A DNA stretch of 64,000 nt from Aminobacter anthyllidis (GCF_018555685.1 NZ_JAFLWW010000014.1:1-64000), one strand, 5' to 3'. Shown: positions 1 through 9,133, counted from the first letter of the stretch. Translations and numbers: made by a program. Notes: a model not told the origin generated them from the letters alone.

Positions 1-479
1 CAAGATCTTCGGCCGCCGCGGCACCGCTTAACTCGGCGACCATATCGCCCCTCGCATGTTCCAATGTCATGGCGCGAAAACTCCATGTTCATCGGCCTAT
101 TGCAAGGTGCCTTGGCGCATCGCTTACGGTGTACCTCCCCGCCGGCAGGGCGCCTTTTTTGACGCGCTGGATCAGGGTGATTGTCGCGCGCCCGCAATCG
201 AGAGTTCGAGAAGGAGGTCAGCAGCATGTCTGGATGGCACATCGAACTTCGATATTTCTATTACACCATGGCAACCACCCGACAATCGCAGCTTCCGACG
301 CGCGGATACGGCAGCCGGCGTCGAGGTCGCACGCACCTCGTTTCATATGATCGAAGGTCCGGGGAGTAGCCACCGCGGTGAATTTTCTCCAGCGTCAAAT
401 TCTCAGGGCGAGCCTTTTCGCCTTAGCTGGCAAGAACCCCGAAAGTCCCAAGTTTAATTGAAAACAGCCGCAGGAGAAA
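1..479. other. Island DNA upstream of traR, no confident gene
   Basis: Bases 2-31 read as the last nine codons of a + strand gene cut by the window edge (ending GRRGTA and a TAA stop); its identity cannot be told. A short + frame at 226-369 (47 codons) follows a strong AAGGAGG ribosome site at about 210-216, but the peptide resembles nothing I recognise. The rest holds no convincing coding sequence. The traR promoter should lie in the last 100-150 bases. Confidence 0.3.
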
Positions 480-1205
480 ATGCAGCTCGTCTTCGAAACT
501 TTGCTGGAACAGTTGTCTTTGAGCGTTGATGAAGTCGACTTCCACAACGCACTGGCCAGCGCCGCCGGCGCCTTCGACATTCCCGCATTCGCCTATCTGT
601 CTCTGGTGTCTGATCGCGTCACAAAACCCAGGCTGATATCGAACTATCATTCTGGCTGGACGTCGCACTACTTGCGCCACCAATATGAAAGGATCGACCC
701 GGTCATAGAATGGGCAAGATGCAGCGAATATCCCTTTCAGTGGGGACCGGATTTCGGCCATGCCGGCATTTCAACGCGACAGCAACAGCTTTTCGATGAG
801 GCTGCCGAATTCGGCATCTGCTGCGGACTGACGATACCACTTGTTGATCGCCGCGGCGGTGTCGCTGCGATGACTTTCGCGGCAGACAGGCTCGATCCGA
901 CCTTCCTGCGCGTCGCCGAGAAGTATGAGCAGGCGCTCGAGATTATGGCGATGTGCTTTCACATTGGCGTTCGCCGCAAGCTTTCGGGTGGTCTGGCGGT
1001 GGATGGTGTTTCGTTGACGCCCCGTGAGTACGAATGCCTGGAGTGGACGGCGAAGGGCAAGTCCGCCTGGGAGATCGGCTGTATCTTGGGGATCAAGGAG
1101 CGCACGGCCGCTTTCCATTTGGACAATGCCAAGAAGAAGCTCGGCGTGCGCACCAAAAATCAGGCAGTGACACTGCTGGCCTCCTCACGATCATCAATTC
1201 TCTGA
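480..1205 (+). CDS. traR: TraR-type LuxR-family quorum-sensing activator
   Basis: A 241-residue LuxR-family transcription factor that should bind an acyl-homoserine lactone through its N-terminal domain and activate tra-box promoters. W60, Y64, D73 and W88 sit at the spacing of the ligand-contact residues W57, Y61, D70 and W85 of Agrobacterium TraR (shifted by three). The C-terminus (about 179-232) is a LuxR helix-turn-helix beginning LTPREYECLEW and ending near KKLGVRTKNQAV. A GGAGAAA ribosome site precedes the ATG. The gene lies directly upstream of an AHL synthase, with a tra-box-like palindrome between them. In the M. loti R7A island TraR controls excision and transfer; that role here is inferred from matching gene order. 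Confidence 0.9.
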   Translation: MQLVFETLLEQLSLSVDEVDFHNALASAAGAFDIPAFAYLSLVSDRVTKPRLISNYHSGWTSHYLRHQYERIDPVIEWARCSEYPFQWGPDFGHAGISTRQQQLFDEAAEFGICCGLTIPLVDRRGGVAAMTFAADRLDPTFLRVAEKYEQALEIMAMCFHIGVRRKLSGGLAVDGVSLTPREYECLEWTAKGKSAWEIGCILGIKERTAAFHLDNAKKKLGVRTKNQAVTLLASSRSSIL

Positions 1206-1223
1206 GGGACAGAATCCCTCTTT
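1204..1223 (+). terminator. Hairpin terminator at the end of traR
   Basis: GAGGGA, a five-base loop CAGAA, then TCCCTC and a short T run. It overlaps the traR stop codon and would separate traR transcription from the tra-box promoter just downstream. Confidence 0.55.
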
Positions 1224-1229
1224 GATCTA

Positions 1230-1247
1230 CCTGTGCAAATGCACAGG
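1230..1247 (+). promoter_or_regulatory. tra box upstream of traI
   Basis: CCTGTGCAAATGCACAGG is an 18-base dyad, symmetric except at the two centre bases, and matches the size and TGCA half-site pattern of Agrobacterium tra boxes. It lies 59 bases before the traI start and is the expected TraR-AHL binding site, giving positive feedback on traI and driving the downstream fseA frames. Confidence 0.85.
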
Positions 1248-1305
1248 CAGTCGCGGCATGAAGGTTCGCCTCCAATGGCAGGGTCATACCTGCGAGGAGA
1301 CCATC

Positions 1306-1938
1306 ATGATTGAGCTTATTGCGCCCGGCTGGTACGGCGCCTTTGCCGACGAACTTCCCGAAATGCACCGCCTGCGCTACCGCATCTTCAAGGAGCGGCT
1401 CGACTGGAACGTCCGCACGACGGGCGGCTTCGAGATCGATTCATTCGATTCCCTGAAACCGCACTATCTTGTGTTGCGCGATTCCGCCAGTCGCGTCGGG
1501 GGCTGCGTACGCCTCCTGCCCTCGACAGGGCCGACGATGTTGCGAGATGTCTTTTCGAGGCTGTTGGAGGGGAGAACGGCACCCGAGCAACCGAGTGTCT
1601 GGGAAAGCAGCCGATTCGCCCTTGATCTTCCACCGTCTGCACCGAAGGGCAGTGGGAGTATTGCTGTCGCGACCTATGAACTCCTCGCTGGCATGATCGA
1701 GTTCGGTCTGTCGCGGCAGCTCACCCATATTGTCACGGTTACGGATTTGCGCATGGAGCGAATCCTGCGTCGCGCCGGATGGCCGCCGGCCCGGATCGGT
1801 CCGCCCCCGACAATCGGCACCACGCGCGCCGTTGCCGGCTGTTTGGATGTCTCAGAGGCGAGCCTTGCTGCGGTCCGCCACAGTGGCAGTCTTGGCGGTC
1901 CCGTCGTGTTGGCGCCGGTGCTCTGCACGGGCGCCTGA
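1306..1938 (+). CDS. traI: Acyl-homoserine-lactone synthase TraI
   Basis: A 210-residue LuxI-family synthase that makes an N-acyl-homoserine lactone from SAM and an acyl-ACP. Family features are visible: MHRLRYRIFKERLDW near the N-terminus, EIDSFDSLKPHYLV, GGCVRLLPSTGPTMLRD and WESSRFAL. The ATG at 1306 is chosen because GCGAGGAGA lies just before it and the LuxI similarity begins there; a frame-extending start at 1222 would overlap the tra box. The gene is followed after one base by the first fseA frame, suggesting one operon under the tra box. It corresponds to traI1 of the R7A island. Confidence 0.92.
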   Translation: MIELIAPGWYGAFADELPEMHRLRYRIFKERLDWNVRTTGGFEIDSFDSLKPHYLVLRDSASRVGGCVRLLPSTGPTMLRDVFSRLLEGRTAPEQPSVWESSRFALDLPPSAPKGSGSIAVATYELLAGMIEFGLSRQLTHIVTVTDLRMERILRRAGWPPARIGPPPTIGTTRAVAGCLDVSEASLAAVRHSGSLGGPVVLAPVLCTGA

Positions 1939-1939
1939 C

Positions 1940-2191
1940 ATGGCTATGATAGGTAATGACGCCGACTGGCCGGACTGGCAGGATGAGAAATCTTATCGCT
2001 ATACGCGGCACCTGACGCGACGCGGCTGGGCCTGGGAATTCCTGCGGCGCAATCCGGCCTTTCAGCGTGACTGCAGGCACGCGCTTGAGCACGCAGAATT
2101 TGCAGAAAGGTGGTTCGAGGTAGAAGTGGTGAGATCGTCGCTCGATCTCACGCAGTGGGGACTCCTGTTTCGCAAGCTCGTTGAGGCCTGA
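1940..2191 (+). CDS. FseA N-terminal part (Msi172-like, DUF6499)
   Basis: An 83-residue protein rich in aromatic and charged residues (ADWPDWQDEKSYRYTRHL, RGWAWEFLRRNPAFQRDC) of the DUF6499 type. The ATG lies one base after the traI stop. In M. loti R7A the equivalent frame, msi172, is joined to the next one, msi171, by a programmed +1 ribosomal frameshift to make FseA, the activator of island excision. The two frames here have the same order, overlap and relative frame (+1), with the stop TGA in the context GAG GCC TGA TGC. Confidence 0.85.
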   Translation: MAMIGNDADWPDWQDEKSYRYTRHLTRRGWAWEFLRRNPAFQRDCRHALEHAEFAERWFEVEVVRSSLDLTQWGLLFRKLVEA

Positions 2192-2741
2192 TGCGGTTGT
2201 GTTCTGGTGCTCCCGCCAATGCCCGCATGTCCTGCCGGTCATTGCGAAAAAGGCACTGTCGCCCGAAACGCTTTCGTTTGATCTCGCTACATTGCCATGT
2301 CGGGCGTCACTCATGATCTCGGCGGACGGTCGACAGCACGTCATGCTGCGAAATGCTCACCGGGACCTCCAACTTGTCGTGGAGGGCGCGGAGGTTTTGC
2401 GCCCCGTTCGGCTTTCCGTCGACGCGATCTGGCCCGCCGATCGGATGAGGCAGCACCTGAATGCGCTCGAATGCCTCAATGCTTTTCACGCGACCGGACA
2501 ACTTCCCGACAGGCTGTTTCCGCCCGAAGCGCGCGCCAGCCGTCTGCGCTTTGTTCTTCAGGCGCTCGACGGCTCGCTAGGCGGGGCATCGCATCGCCAA
2601 ATCGCAATGGCCCTGTTGGCTCGACAACGCGTCCAGGCCGACTGGACGGATCCGCGCAACCACCTTCGCGATCGAATCCGCCGTGCCGTCCGGCGCGGTC
2701 ACATGCTCATGGATCGTGGCTATCGGGATTTCCTCGTCTAA
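2181..2741 (+). CDS. FseA C-terminal part (Msi171-like, DUF2285), read by +1 frameshift
   Basis: This frame is open from 2181 and overlaps the end of the upstream frame; no well-placed ATG or ribosome site starts it, which fits expression only as a fusion. The C-terminal half has the DUF2285 pattern: LFPPEARASRLRFVLQALDGSLGGASHRQIAMALL and then a helical RDRIRRAVRRGHMLMDRGYRDFLV end. A +1 slip at GCC-TGA (2186-2191) gives about 266 residues in total. That the slip happens is inferred from the R7A homologue. Confidence 0.82.
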   Translation: MRPDAVVFWCSRQCPHVLPVIAKKALSPETLSFDLATLPCRASLMISADGRQHVMLRNAHRDLQLVVEGAEVLRPVRLSVDAIWPADRMRQHLNALECLNAFHATGQLPDRLFPPEARASRLRFVLQALDGSLGGASHRQIAMALLARQRVQADWTDPRNHLRDRIRRAVRRGHMLMDRGYRDFLV

Positions 2742-2770
2742 GATGATTGGAATAGCTCACCTGGAGCCGG

Positions 2771-3022
2771 TCAGCGCGCGAACAGTTCTTTGTATCCAGT
2801 CGTAACCATCCAGTTTGCCCGATCGAGATGGCTGCGAACCGCCATTCGGGCACGTTCAGGTTCTCGCATCGGATCGATGCCGAGGACGAGCTGTGCCATC
2901 TCGTCTTCGCTGGCATCGTCGGCGGACGCGTCCAGGAGTCTCATATAGATGGTGAAGTGCTCATTGTCGTAAGCGGTCAGGCTGTCCGACCAGGGGACTT
3001 CGTCTTGGACTTTGCGTTTCAT
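2771..3022 (-). CDS. qseM: QseM antiactivator (DUF2285)
   Basis: An 83-residue DUF2285 protein whose end, RMAVRSHLDRANWMVTTGYKELF, mirrors the end of the neighbouring FseA C-terminal domain. In R7A, QseM binds both TraR and FseA and blocks island excision and transfer in most cells. I chose the ATG at 3022 (AGAGGG just upstream); a GTG at 3064 with a GAGGAG site is a real alternative and would add 14 residues. The gene is divergent from qseC across a short region carrying two palindromic operators. Confidence 0.85.
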   Translation of the reverse strand: MKRKVQDEVPWSDSLTAYDNEHFTIYMRLLDASADDASEDEMAQLVLGIDPMREPERARMAVRSHLDRANWMVTTGYKELFAR

Positions 3023-3096
3023 CGCGACCCTCTTGCCGGTTTGGGGTTTGTTGTGATCGGGCACGGTTTCTCCTCGGTTGGCTCACCATAGCGAAT

Positions 3097-3126
3097 AGGA
3101 ACGATCGTTCCTAGAACGATAGTTCC
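3097..3126. promoter_or_regulatory. Paired QseC operators
   Basis: AGGAACGATCGTTCCT (3097-3112) is a perfect 16-base palindrome. GAACGATAGTTC (3114-3125) is a second, imperfect copy directly beside it. They sit between the divergent qseM and qseC genes. In R7A, QseC binds two such operators of different affinity to make a bistable switch; the stronger and weaker sites here fit that model. Confidence 0.85.
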
Positions 3127-3147
3127 GGTTCTGGTCCCTATCTCGCC

Positions 3148-3360
3148 ATGGACCTCACGGAAGTCATGGCGATCAACATGCGTCGTTTGCGCCATGATCA
3201 GGACCTGACGCAGGAAGAATTGGCTGCCCGCGCAGAGCTGAGCATGCGCTATGTGGGCTCGATCGAGCGTGCTCGGGTTTCCGCAAGTGTCAGTGTGCTT
3301 GGCCGGCTCGCAAAAGCGTTTGACGTTGATCCTTGTGAGTTGATTAGGCCGCCGCAGTAA
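3148..3360 (+). CDS. qseC: QseC, XRE-type repressor/activator
   Basis: A 70-residue single-domain helix-turn-helix protein: MRRLRHDQDLTQEELAARAELSMRYVGSIERARVSASVSVLGRLAKAF is a textbook Cro/C1 fold. Gene order and the palindromic operators immediately upstream match QseC, which regulates itself and qseM in the R7A island. The ATG lies within a few bases of the operator pair, so autoregulation is likely. Confidence 0.85.
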   Translation: MDLTEVMAINMRRLRHDQDLTQEELAARAELSMRYVGSIERARVSASVSVLGRLAKAFDVDPCELIRPPQ

Positions 3361-3575
3361 CAAAGGCGATCAGTCCATCCCGGATTGCCGAAATCGATCT
3401 GGATGACGCGCAACCGCCGCCCATGAACTGAGCCCGCTTTTCTTCGACATGGTCTCGACCATACAGTTTGCTCCATGGCGCGGCTTGCCTTGTGGATTGC
3501 AAATATCTCCTAAAATGGGATAATCCGAAACTGGGATTAGTCGATGAGCCGGTTCCCTTCTGGCCGGTTCATCTG

Positions 3576-3821
3576 ATGCCGAAATCCCTTCGATCGCCCC
3601 GCCAACGCCGGCTGCTGGAACAGCTGATAGCGGCGCGCAAGAACAAGGGCTTAACCCAGGCCAAGGTTGCCGAAGCGCTTCGCCGCCCGCAGTCTTTCGT
3701 GGCCAAGTATGAGGGCGGTGAACGTCGCATGGACGTCATTGAGTTCCTCGATGTAGCGGAAGCGCTCGAAATCGACCCTTGCGAGGTTCTCGCACGTGTG
3801 CGTCGCTTGCGTGACCGATAG
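3576..3821 (+). CDS. Small XRE-family DNA-binding protein
   Basis: An 81-residue Cro/C1 helix-turn-helix protein (LLEQLIAARKNKGLTQAKVAEALRRPQSFVAKYEGGERRMDVIEFLDVAEAL). The ATG at 3576 starts a compact domain; an upstream in-frame extension has no family similarity. No adjacent partner toxin is recognisable. Its first 130 bases and upstream DNA recur as decayed copies in the dispersed repeats at 11.5-12.1 kb and 24.0-24.6 kb, so this may be the parent copy. Its target is unknown. Confidence 0.75.
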   Translation: MPKSLRSPRQRRLLEQLIAARKNKGLTQAKVAEALRRPQSFVAKYEGGERRMDVIEFLDVAEALEIDPCEVLARVRRLRDR

Positions 3822-3917
3822 CTTGTGCTGCTTGGCAAGCGACAAGTCACCAAAATCGTAGCCCTGGATTTGCTGCCCCCCGGCGGCAGATGGTTCGGGC
3901 ACATCGATGGCATAAAC

Positions 3918-4110
3918 TCAATGCACGCAGGATCAGGGAGAAGGCCGGCTTGACGTAGGAGCAGCTTGCCGAGACCTCCGGCTTCAGCCAGCAGTACATC
4001 AGCGGGCTGGAGAAGGGCAAAAGGAACCCACCATCGTCACGCTTTATGAAATGGCCCAAGCCCACGGTGTCAGCCATTCGACCTGGTGCGACCTGACAGA
4101 CCAGGACTAA
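3918..4110 (+). pseudogene. Decayed XRE-family regulator
   Basis: Reading across a TAG stop (codon after AGLT) and one frame change near 4020 gives RIREKAGLT, EQLAETSGFSQQYISGLEKGKRNPTIVTLYEMAQAHGVS and an end at TAA 4108. This is a recognisable Cro/C1 helix-turn-helix domain that can no longer be translated whole. Confidence 0.65.
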
Positions 4111-4129
4111 GCGCTATTTGGAAATGGCG

Positions 4130-4250
4130 TCGACGCGCCGCCGACATTTCGACCGCATCCGTCGTGTAGATGATGCTGCGCACACTCTCGGGATAGGCGA
4201 AGAACGGCACGACGTGCTGCCAGTTGCGTCGCTGGGTCTGAGTGATCGCC
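4130..4250 (-). pseudogene. IS256-family transposase fragment
   Basis: The - strand encodes RRNWQHVVPFFAYPESV then RSIIYTTDAVE, matching the conserved region of mutator (IS256) transposases in which a VIPFFAFP-like segment precedes IYTTNAIES. Only this core survives; no ends or target repeats were seen. Confidence 0.55.
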
Positions 4251-4720
4251 GGTCGCCGACCCCAGTCGCCCGCCCCCAAATCCTCCGGAGCCTTCATGCC
4301 GGCTTCGGCGTCCGCGGCCCGGTCAATGGCGCTGAGCGTCGGCACGACGGGTTCGCGACTTCCGGGACACGAACTCAAGCAGATGGCGGATCAGGTGCAC
4401 GATGCTGGTTAGCACTGGGAGAGGTGGCGCCGATTCCCTCCCGCTTGGCCAGGCAGTTCGCCAGCTTGCCGTCTTACCAGCACCTCGCCAATCTCGTTGC
4501 GTTCTTGTTTAGGTTGTAACAGATCCTTCAAAGAAATTCATCGAATCTTTGCGACCACAAATCGCTGTAAATGGTACGCTCACCACAACTTTCAAGTTCA
4601 GTAGCGGCAGAAATCTGGTGTGTTTATATTCCGCTGCCGAACAGAATTTGCGAAGAGCCCGACATGACAAAGCGAGCAGGACGAGGGGTTCGGTTCTTCT
4701 ATTTGGCGCCGTGCTGACCA
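4251..4720. other. No recognisable gene; upstream region of the ArsR-glyA group
   Basis: The first half continues the degraded transposon-like DNA. From about 4505 to 4660 the base composition turns more AT-rich, which fits the promoter region of the downstream regulator and glyA, but no clear -35/-10 pair was settled on. Confidence 0.3.
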
Positions 4721-5065
4721 ATGATGATACTTGTCGATCGCCTAATGACAGCAGCACATCTTGATCGCCTACGGATCCTGGGCCTTTGCGCGCATGCCGA
4801 CCTGACTGTCCGCGAACTGGCGGAGATTCTCGATCTTCGTCGGGAGCGTGTTGCGCGACACGTCCGGATGCTCGCCAGAGCCGACTTTCTTTGCGGCAAC
4901 GGACAACGTCCTTTGTCCTCATATCATCTCAATGCAGGGGGCAAGGACGGAGGGTTGGTTCAATTCTTGGTCGATCTCCTGCCCCACGACGATGGGTGTC
5001 ATAAGCGGGACCTGGAGCGGCTCGAGGCGGTACAAGACGCGTGGTCGAAGGAGACCGCTGCTTGA
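4721..5065 (+). CDS. ArsR-type winged-helix regulator
   Basis: A 114-residue protein with an ArsR-like DNA-binding domain: LDRLRILGLCAHADLTVRELAEIL then DLRRERVARHVRMLARADFL, the usual recognition helix and wing. No metal-binding cysteine pair of the ArsR/SmtB kind is evident. It lies 39 bases before glyA in a run of methionine/SAM-cycle genes, so it may be a SahR-like regulator of that cycle; this is inference from context. The C-terminal 40 residues are not a recognised domain. Confidence 0.65.
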   Translation: MMILVDRLMTAAHLDRLRILGLCAHADLTVRELAEILDLRRERVARHVRMLARADFLCGNGQRPLSSYHLNAGGKDGGLVQFLVDLLPHDDGCHKRDLERLEAVQDAWSKETAA

Positions 5066-5104
5066 TCGTGAAAAGATCTGCCCAGATGGGAGCGCGAAAC
5101 TACC

Positions 5105-6442
5105 ATGAAGAACTCCACTGACCTAGCCATCGCAGAGCCCGGCAAATCTGGATGGTCTTCCTTGGTCCACGTCGATTGCCATGTTCACGAACTGCTTCTG
5201 AGACAGGAGCGGCAGGAGCGGACGACGCTCAAACTCATCGCATCTGAGAATTTTGCCTCCTCAGCCGTACTGGAAGCGACCGGCTCGATCTTCGCGAACA
5301 AGTATGCCGAGGGGTACCCGGGTGTGCGCTACTACGCCGGAAACGAGATCGTCGATGAGCTTGAGACCCTTGCGATCCAGCGCCTGAAGACGCTATTTGG
5401 CAGTGAACACGCCAATGTGCAGCCTTATTCCGGCTCGCCGGCCAATCAGGCTGTCTATCGTGCGCTTTTGAGCCCCCATGACAAAGTCATGGGCTTGCCT
5501 CTCCCCGAAGGCGGCCATCTGACTCATGGTTGGTCCGTCAACTTTTCCGGCACTGATTATCAACGCGTCCCCTATGGGCTGCACGAAAAGACGCAGCAAA
5601 TCGACTATGACCGCTTGCGCGAGACAGCCAGGCGGGAACGGCCGAAACTGATTTGGGTCGGCGGAACGGCCTATCCGCGTGCCTTTGACTACGCGGCAAT
5701 GGCAGAAATCGCTCTGGAGGCCAACTCCTATCTCGTGGCCGACATTGCGCACATCAGCGGCCTGATTGTCGCCGGAGCGCATCCGAATCCCGTGGCCCAT
5801 TGCGACGTCGTCACCAGCACGTCTCACAAGTCGATCCGCGGCCCCCGTGGAGGCTTTATTTTATCAAAGAATGAAGATCGCTATCAGGCGCTCTATCATC
5901 CCACGAGCAAACACAATCTCGCCAAACGGATTGATCGCGCGGTGTTTCCTCAACTGCAAGGTGGGCCGCACATGAATATCATCGCCGCGCTAGCTGTTGC
6001 TTTGCAGGAAGCCGCGACCCCCTCTTTCCGCACCTGCGGTCACCAGATCGTCAAGAATGCCAAGGCACTGGCCGAGGCGCTTGTGGATCGTGGTTATGAC
6101 CTGGTCACCGGCGGGACCGACAATCACATGCTGATCCTTGATCTTCGGGACCGGCCGCTGTCAGGCAAAGCCTATGCCGAGCGCCTGGCAAGGGCAGGCA
6201 TCATTACGAACTTTAATATGGTGCCGGGCGACCCGCGCGACCCGACAGTCACAAGCGGGATCCGCTTGGGGTCGCCGGCAGTGACGTCCATGGGCATGCG
6301 CGAGGGGGAAATGGTGCAGATCGCCGCTTTTATTGATTTGGTCTGCCGCCAGCCCGACGACCAGGAAGTTCATGCGCGCGTACGAAGAGACGTTGCCGAC
6401 TTCTGCACTGCGTTCGACGTTCCCGGCATCAGCGACCGGTAA
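5105..6442 (+). CDS. glyA: Serine hydroxymethyltransferase
   Basis: A 445-residue PLP enzyme interconverting serine plus tetrahydrofolate with glycine plus 5,10-methylene-THF, supplying one-carbon units for methionine synthesis. Clear motifs are [45 protein letters not shown] and the PLP lysine in [13 protein letters not shown] (usually TTTHKTLRGPRGG). The N-terminus carries about 20 extra residues. Several substitutions at normally invariant places suggest a divergent accessory copy rather than the housekeeping gene. It is probably cotranscribed with metK 58 bases downstream. Confidence 0.93.
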   Translation: MKNSTDLAIAEPGKSGWSSLVHVDCHVHELLLRQERQERTTLKLIASENFASSAVLEATGSIFANKYAEGYPGVRYYAGNEIVDELETLAIQRLKTLFGSEHANVQPYSGSPANQAVYRALLSPHDKVMGLPLPEGGHLTHGWSVNFSGTDYQRVPYGLHEKTQQIDYDRLRETARRERPKLIWVGGTAYPRAFDYAAMAEIALEANSYLVADIAHISGLIVAGAHPNPVAHCDVVTSTSHKSIRGPRGGFILSKNEDRYQALYHPTSKHNLAKRIDRAVFPQLQGGPHMNIIAALAVALQEAATPSFRTCGHQIVKNAKALAEALVDRGYDLVTGGTDNHMLILDLRDRPLSGKAYAERLARAGIITNFNMVPGDPRDPTVTSGIRLGSPAVTSMGMREGEMVQIAAFIDLVCRQPDDQEVHARVRRDVADFCTAFDVPGISDR

Positions 6443-6500
6443 GGCCGCCCCAATCCCGAAACTCCCACCTAACTCCAAAAACTTGAAGCGAGGACATTCC

Positions 6501-7676
6501 ATGACCAGGCAGTTCGTGTTCTCTTCCGAATCCGTCGGCGCGGGACACCCCGACAAGATGGCAGACAACATCTCCGATGCCGTCCTCGATGCCATCCTCC
6601 GCACCGACCCGAAGGCGCGCGTCGCCTGTGAAACATTGGTGAAGACAGGGATGGTCGTTCTGGCTGGCGAGATCACCAGCCACGCGCAGATCGATTACAG
6701 CCAAGTTGCCCGCGATACGATTCTCGATATTGGATATGATGACGATGCGATCGGCTTTGACGGTCGTCGTTGTGCCGTCGTTCTGGCCCTTACCGAGCAG
6801 TCGCCCGACATAAGCCAGGGCGTTGACGAAGGACGAGGGCAGGATCTCGAGCAGGGGGCGGGGGATCAGGGCCTCATGTTTGGATTCGCATGCAACGAGA
6901 CGGATACATTGATGCCCTTGCCGATCCAACTCGCTCACCATTTGACGAAAAGACAGGCAGAGGTCCGGAAAACGGGACAGCTTGGCTGGCTGCGTCCGGA
7001 CGTGAAATCTCAAGTGTCCGTACGCTACGAGGGTCTCCGCCCGCTGGCGCTGGACACCATCGTCCTCTCAACGCAACATGACGCGGCGGTCTCCCAAGAT
7101 ACAGTCCGCGAAGGCGTCATTGAGGAGATCATAAAACCGGTCCTGCCAACCCATCTGGATACTTCGGAGATCAGATTTCTGGTCAACCCAACAGGGCGGT
7201 TCGTGGTCGGTGGGCCTGCCGGCGACTGCGGCCTCACTGGACGCAAGATCATCGTCGATTCTTACGGTGGAACGGGGCGTCACGGCGGCGGCGCCTTTTC
7301 GGGCAAGGACCCATCCAAGGTTGACCGCTCGGCGGCCTATGCGGCGCGGTACGTCGCGAAGAATATCGTTGCCAGCGGACTTGCGGAGGTCTGCGAGGTT
7401 CAGCTTGCCTACGCGATCGGCGTGGCCAGTCCGGTTTCTGTGATGGTCAACACCTTCGGAACCGCAAGAATCGAGGAAAAAAGGATCGAGTGCCTTGTTC
7501 TTGAGCTTTTCGATCTCCGACCGAAAGGCATCATCAAGATGCTTGATCTCTTGCGCCCGATATACCGCAAGACCGCGACGTACGGACACTTCGGCCGTGA
7601 AGAGCCTGAGTTCACCTGGGAGAAGACGGACAGAGCCGACGACTTGCTGCGTGGAGCAGGACCGGCAGCTGCGTGA
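6501..7676 (+). CDS. metK: S-adenosylmethionine synthetase
   Basis: A 391-residue enzyme joining methionine and ATP to form SAM. The ATP motif GAGHPDK, the AxTxQSPDI-type ALTEQSPDI, the [14 protein letters not shown] loop and [27 protein letters not shown] are all present. The ATG at 6501 follows a GCGAGGA ribosome site. The SAM made here would feed NodS, TraI and other methylases. It follows glyA and precedes an adenosine kinase in the same direction. Confidence 0.95.
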   Translation: MTRQFVFSSESVGAGHPDKMADNISDAVLDAILRTDPKARVACETLVKTGMVVLAGEITSHAQIDYSQVARDTILDIGYDDDAIGFDGRRCAVVLALTEQSPDISQGVDEGRGQDLEQGAGDQGLMFGFACNETDTLMPLPIQLAHHLTKRQAEVRKTGQLGWLRPDVKSQVSVRYEGLRPLALDTIVLSTQHDAAVSQDTVREGVIEEIIKPVLPTHLDTSEIRFLVNPTGRFVVGGPAGDCGLTGRKIIVDSYGGTGRHGGGAFSGKDPSKVDRSAAYAARYVAKNIVASGLAEVCEVQLAYAIGVASPVSVMVNTFGTARIEEKRIECLVLELFDLRPKGIIKMLDLLRPIYRKTATYGHFGREEPEFTWEKTDRADDLLRGAGPAAA

Positions 7677-7776
7677 GGGCCGCTGGATCAAGCGCATGCG
7701 GCAACCCATTTCAACTCGCTAGACCCGCGCCTGGCCGGCATAGCAGAAAGCCGGTGGGTAGTTGGCGGAGACATTG

Positions 7777-8769
7777 ATGCCGGATTATGACGTGCTTTGC
7801 ATCGGCAATGCCATTGCCGACATCATCGCCCAGTGCGACGAGGAATTCCTCGAGACCAACGGCATCATCAAGGGCGCGATGAACCTCATCGACACCCATC
7901 GCGCCGAACTACTCTACAGCCGTATGGGCCCGGCGATCGAGGCCTCCGGCGGCAGCGCCGGCAACACGGCGGCCGGCGTTGCCAGCTTCGGTGGACGTGC
8001 CGCCTTCTTCGGCAAGGTTTCGAACGATCCGCTCGGCGAAATCTACGCCCATGACATCCATGCCCAGGGCGTTGCCTTCGACACCAAACCGCTCGAGGGC
8101 CAGCCGCCGACGGCGCGCTCGATGATCTTCGTCACCCCCGATGGCGAGCGTTCGATGAACACCTATCTCGGCGCCTGCGTCGAACTCGGGCCGGAAGACG
8201 TCGAGGCCGACAAGGCGTCGGGCGCCAAGGTTACTTATTTCGAGGGCTATCTGTGGGACCCGCCGCGCGCCAAGGAGGCGATCCGACAGACGGCGAAGCT
8301 CGCACACGAGGCCGGACGCGAAGTGTCGATGACGCTGTCTGATTCGTTCTGCGTCGACCGTTACCGAGATGAGTTCCTCGACCTGATGCGCTTGGGCACC
8401 GTCGACATCGTCTTTGCCAACAGCCACGAGATCAAGTCGCTCTACCAGACATCGTCCTTCGACGAGGCGCTGGCCAGGATCCGCAAGGACTGCAGAATAG
8501 CCGCCGTGACGCGATCGGAAAAAGGCTCGGTCATCGTGCGCGGCCACGAGACCGTGGTCATCCAGGCAACCGCCATCAGGGAGCTGGTCGACACAACGGG
8601 CGCCGGCGACCTCTATGCCGCCGGTTTCCTCCATGGCTACACACAGGGCCGCGACCTTAAGACCTGTGGCGACCTTGGCTCACTGGCGGCCGGACTGGTC
8701 ATCCAGCAGATCGGTCCGAGACCACGGCAGAATTTGCGCCGCGAGGCCGAGCAGGCGGGGTTGATCTAG
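7777..8769 (+). CDS. Adenosine kinase (PfkB family)
   Basis: A 330-residue PfkB-family sugar/nucleoside kinase. It has the N-terminal DVLCIGNAIADIIA strand, the GGSAGNTAAGVASFGG substrate loop and the C-terminal signature DTTGAGDLYAAGFLHGY with its catalytic aspartate. The closest pattern is the alphaproteobacterial adenosine kinase group. In a SAM cycle it would rephosphorylate adenosine released from S-adenosylhomocysteine. No S-adenosylhomocysteinase gene is seen in this window, so that step must be encoded elsewhere. Confidence 0.88.
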   Translation: MPDYDVLCIGNAIADIIAQCDEEFLETNGIIKGAMNLIDTHRAELLYSRMGPAIEASGGSAGNTAAGVASFGGRAAFFGKVSNDPLGEIYAHDIHAQGVAFDTKPLEGQPPTARSMIFVTPDGERSMNTYLGACVELGPEDVEADKASGAKVTYFEGYLWDPPRAKEAIRQTAKLAHEAGREVSMTLSDSFCVDRYRDEFLDLMRLGTVDIVFANSHEIKSLYQTSSFDEALARIRKDCRIAAVTRSEKGSVIVRGHETVVIQATAIRELVDTTGAGDLYAAGFLHGYTQGRDLKTCGDLGSLAAGLVIQQIGPRPRQNLRREAEQAGLI

Positions 8770-9133
8770 CCGGACGATCCAACGACGAGCTGCCGTCTCC
8801 TCTCCTGCAGGCTGTGCGCGGAAAGTGCGTGTAGATCGAAATGTCGGATGCGCATCCGCGTGAGACGCAGCCGCTGAATGTCACGATCGAACGGTCGATG
8901 ACACCCTCCTGCGAACCTTCTGCCGTGAGATGTAGAGAAGCGTTCGGATCAGCAGCTCGACCTGTCGCATATATTGCGCACCCGCAATGGTCCACCTCGT
9001 GTGGCAAAGGTCGGCCGGATCGTGATGCGATTGAGCGGATTAGCGGCCAACTGATGAATTGACATCAACGCATCGCCCGATTGAGATTATCCTGCCGGGA
9101 GCGCAGGGCGTTGTTCAAGCCAGTCGGACGATC
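8770..9133. other. Intergenic region, no gene seen
   Basis: No convincing open frame with a ribosome site. The 3' part presumably carries the promoter and 5' leader of the cold-shock gene; such genes often have long leaders, but no specific element was identified. Confidence 0.3.

Noticed and set aside
3651-3913. Short - frames opposite the XRE gene
   Set aside because: Complement of the helix-turn-helix coding strand; no ribosome site.
7909-8634. Long - strand frame of about 240 codons
   Set aside because: Antisense shadow of the adenosine kinase gene; no family similarity.
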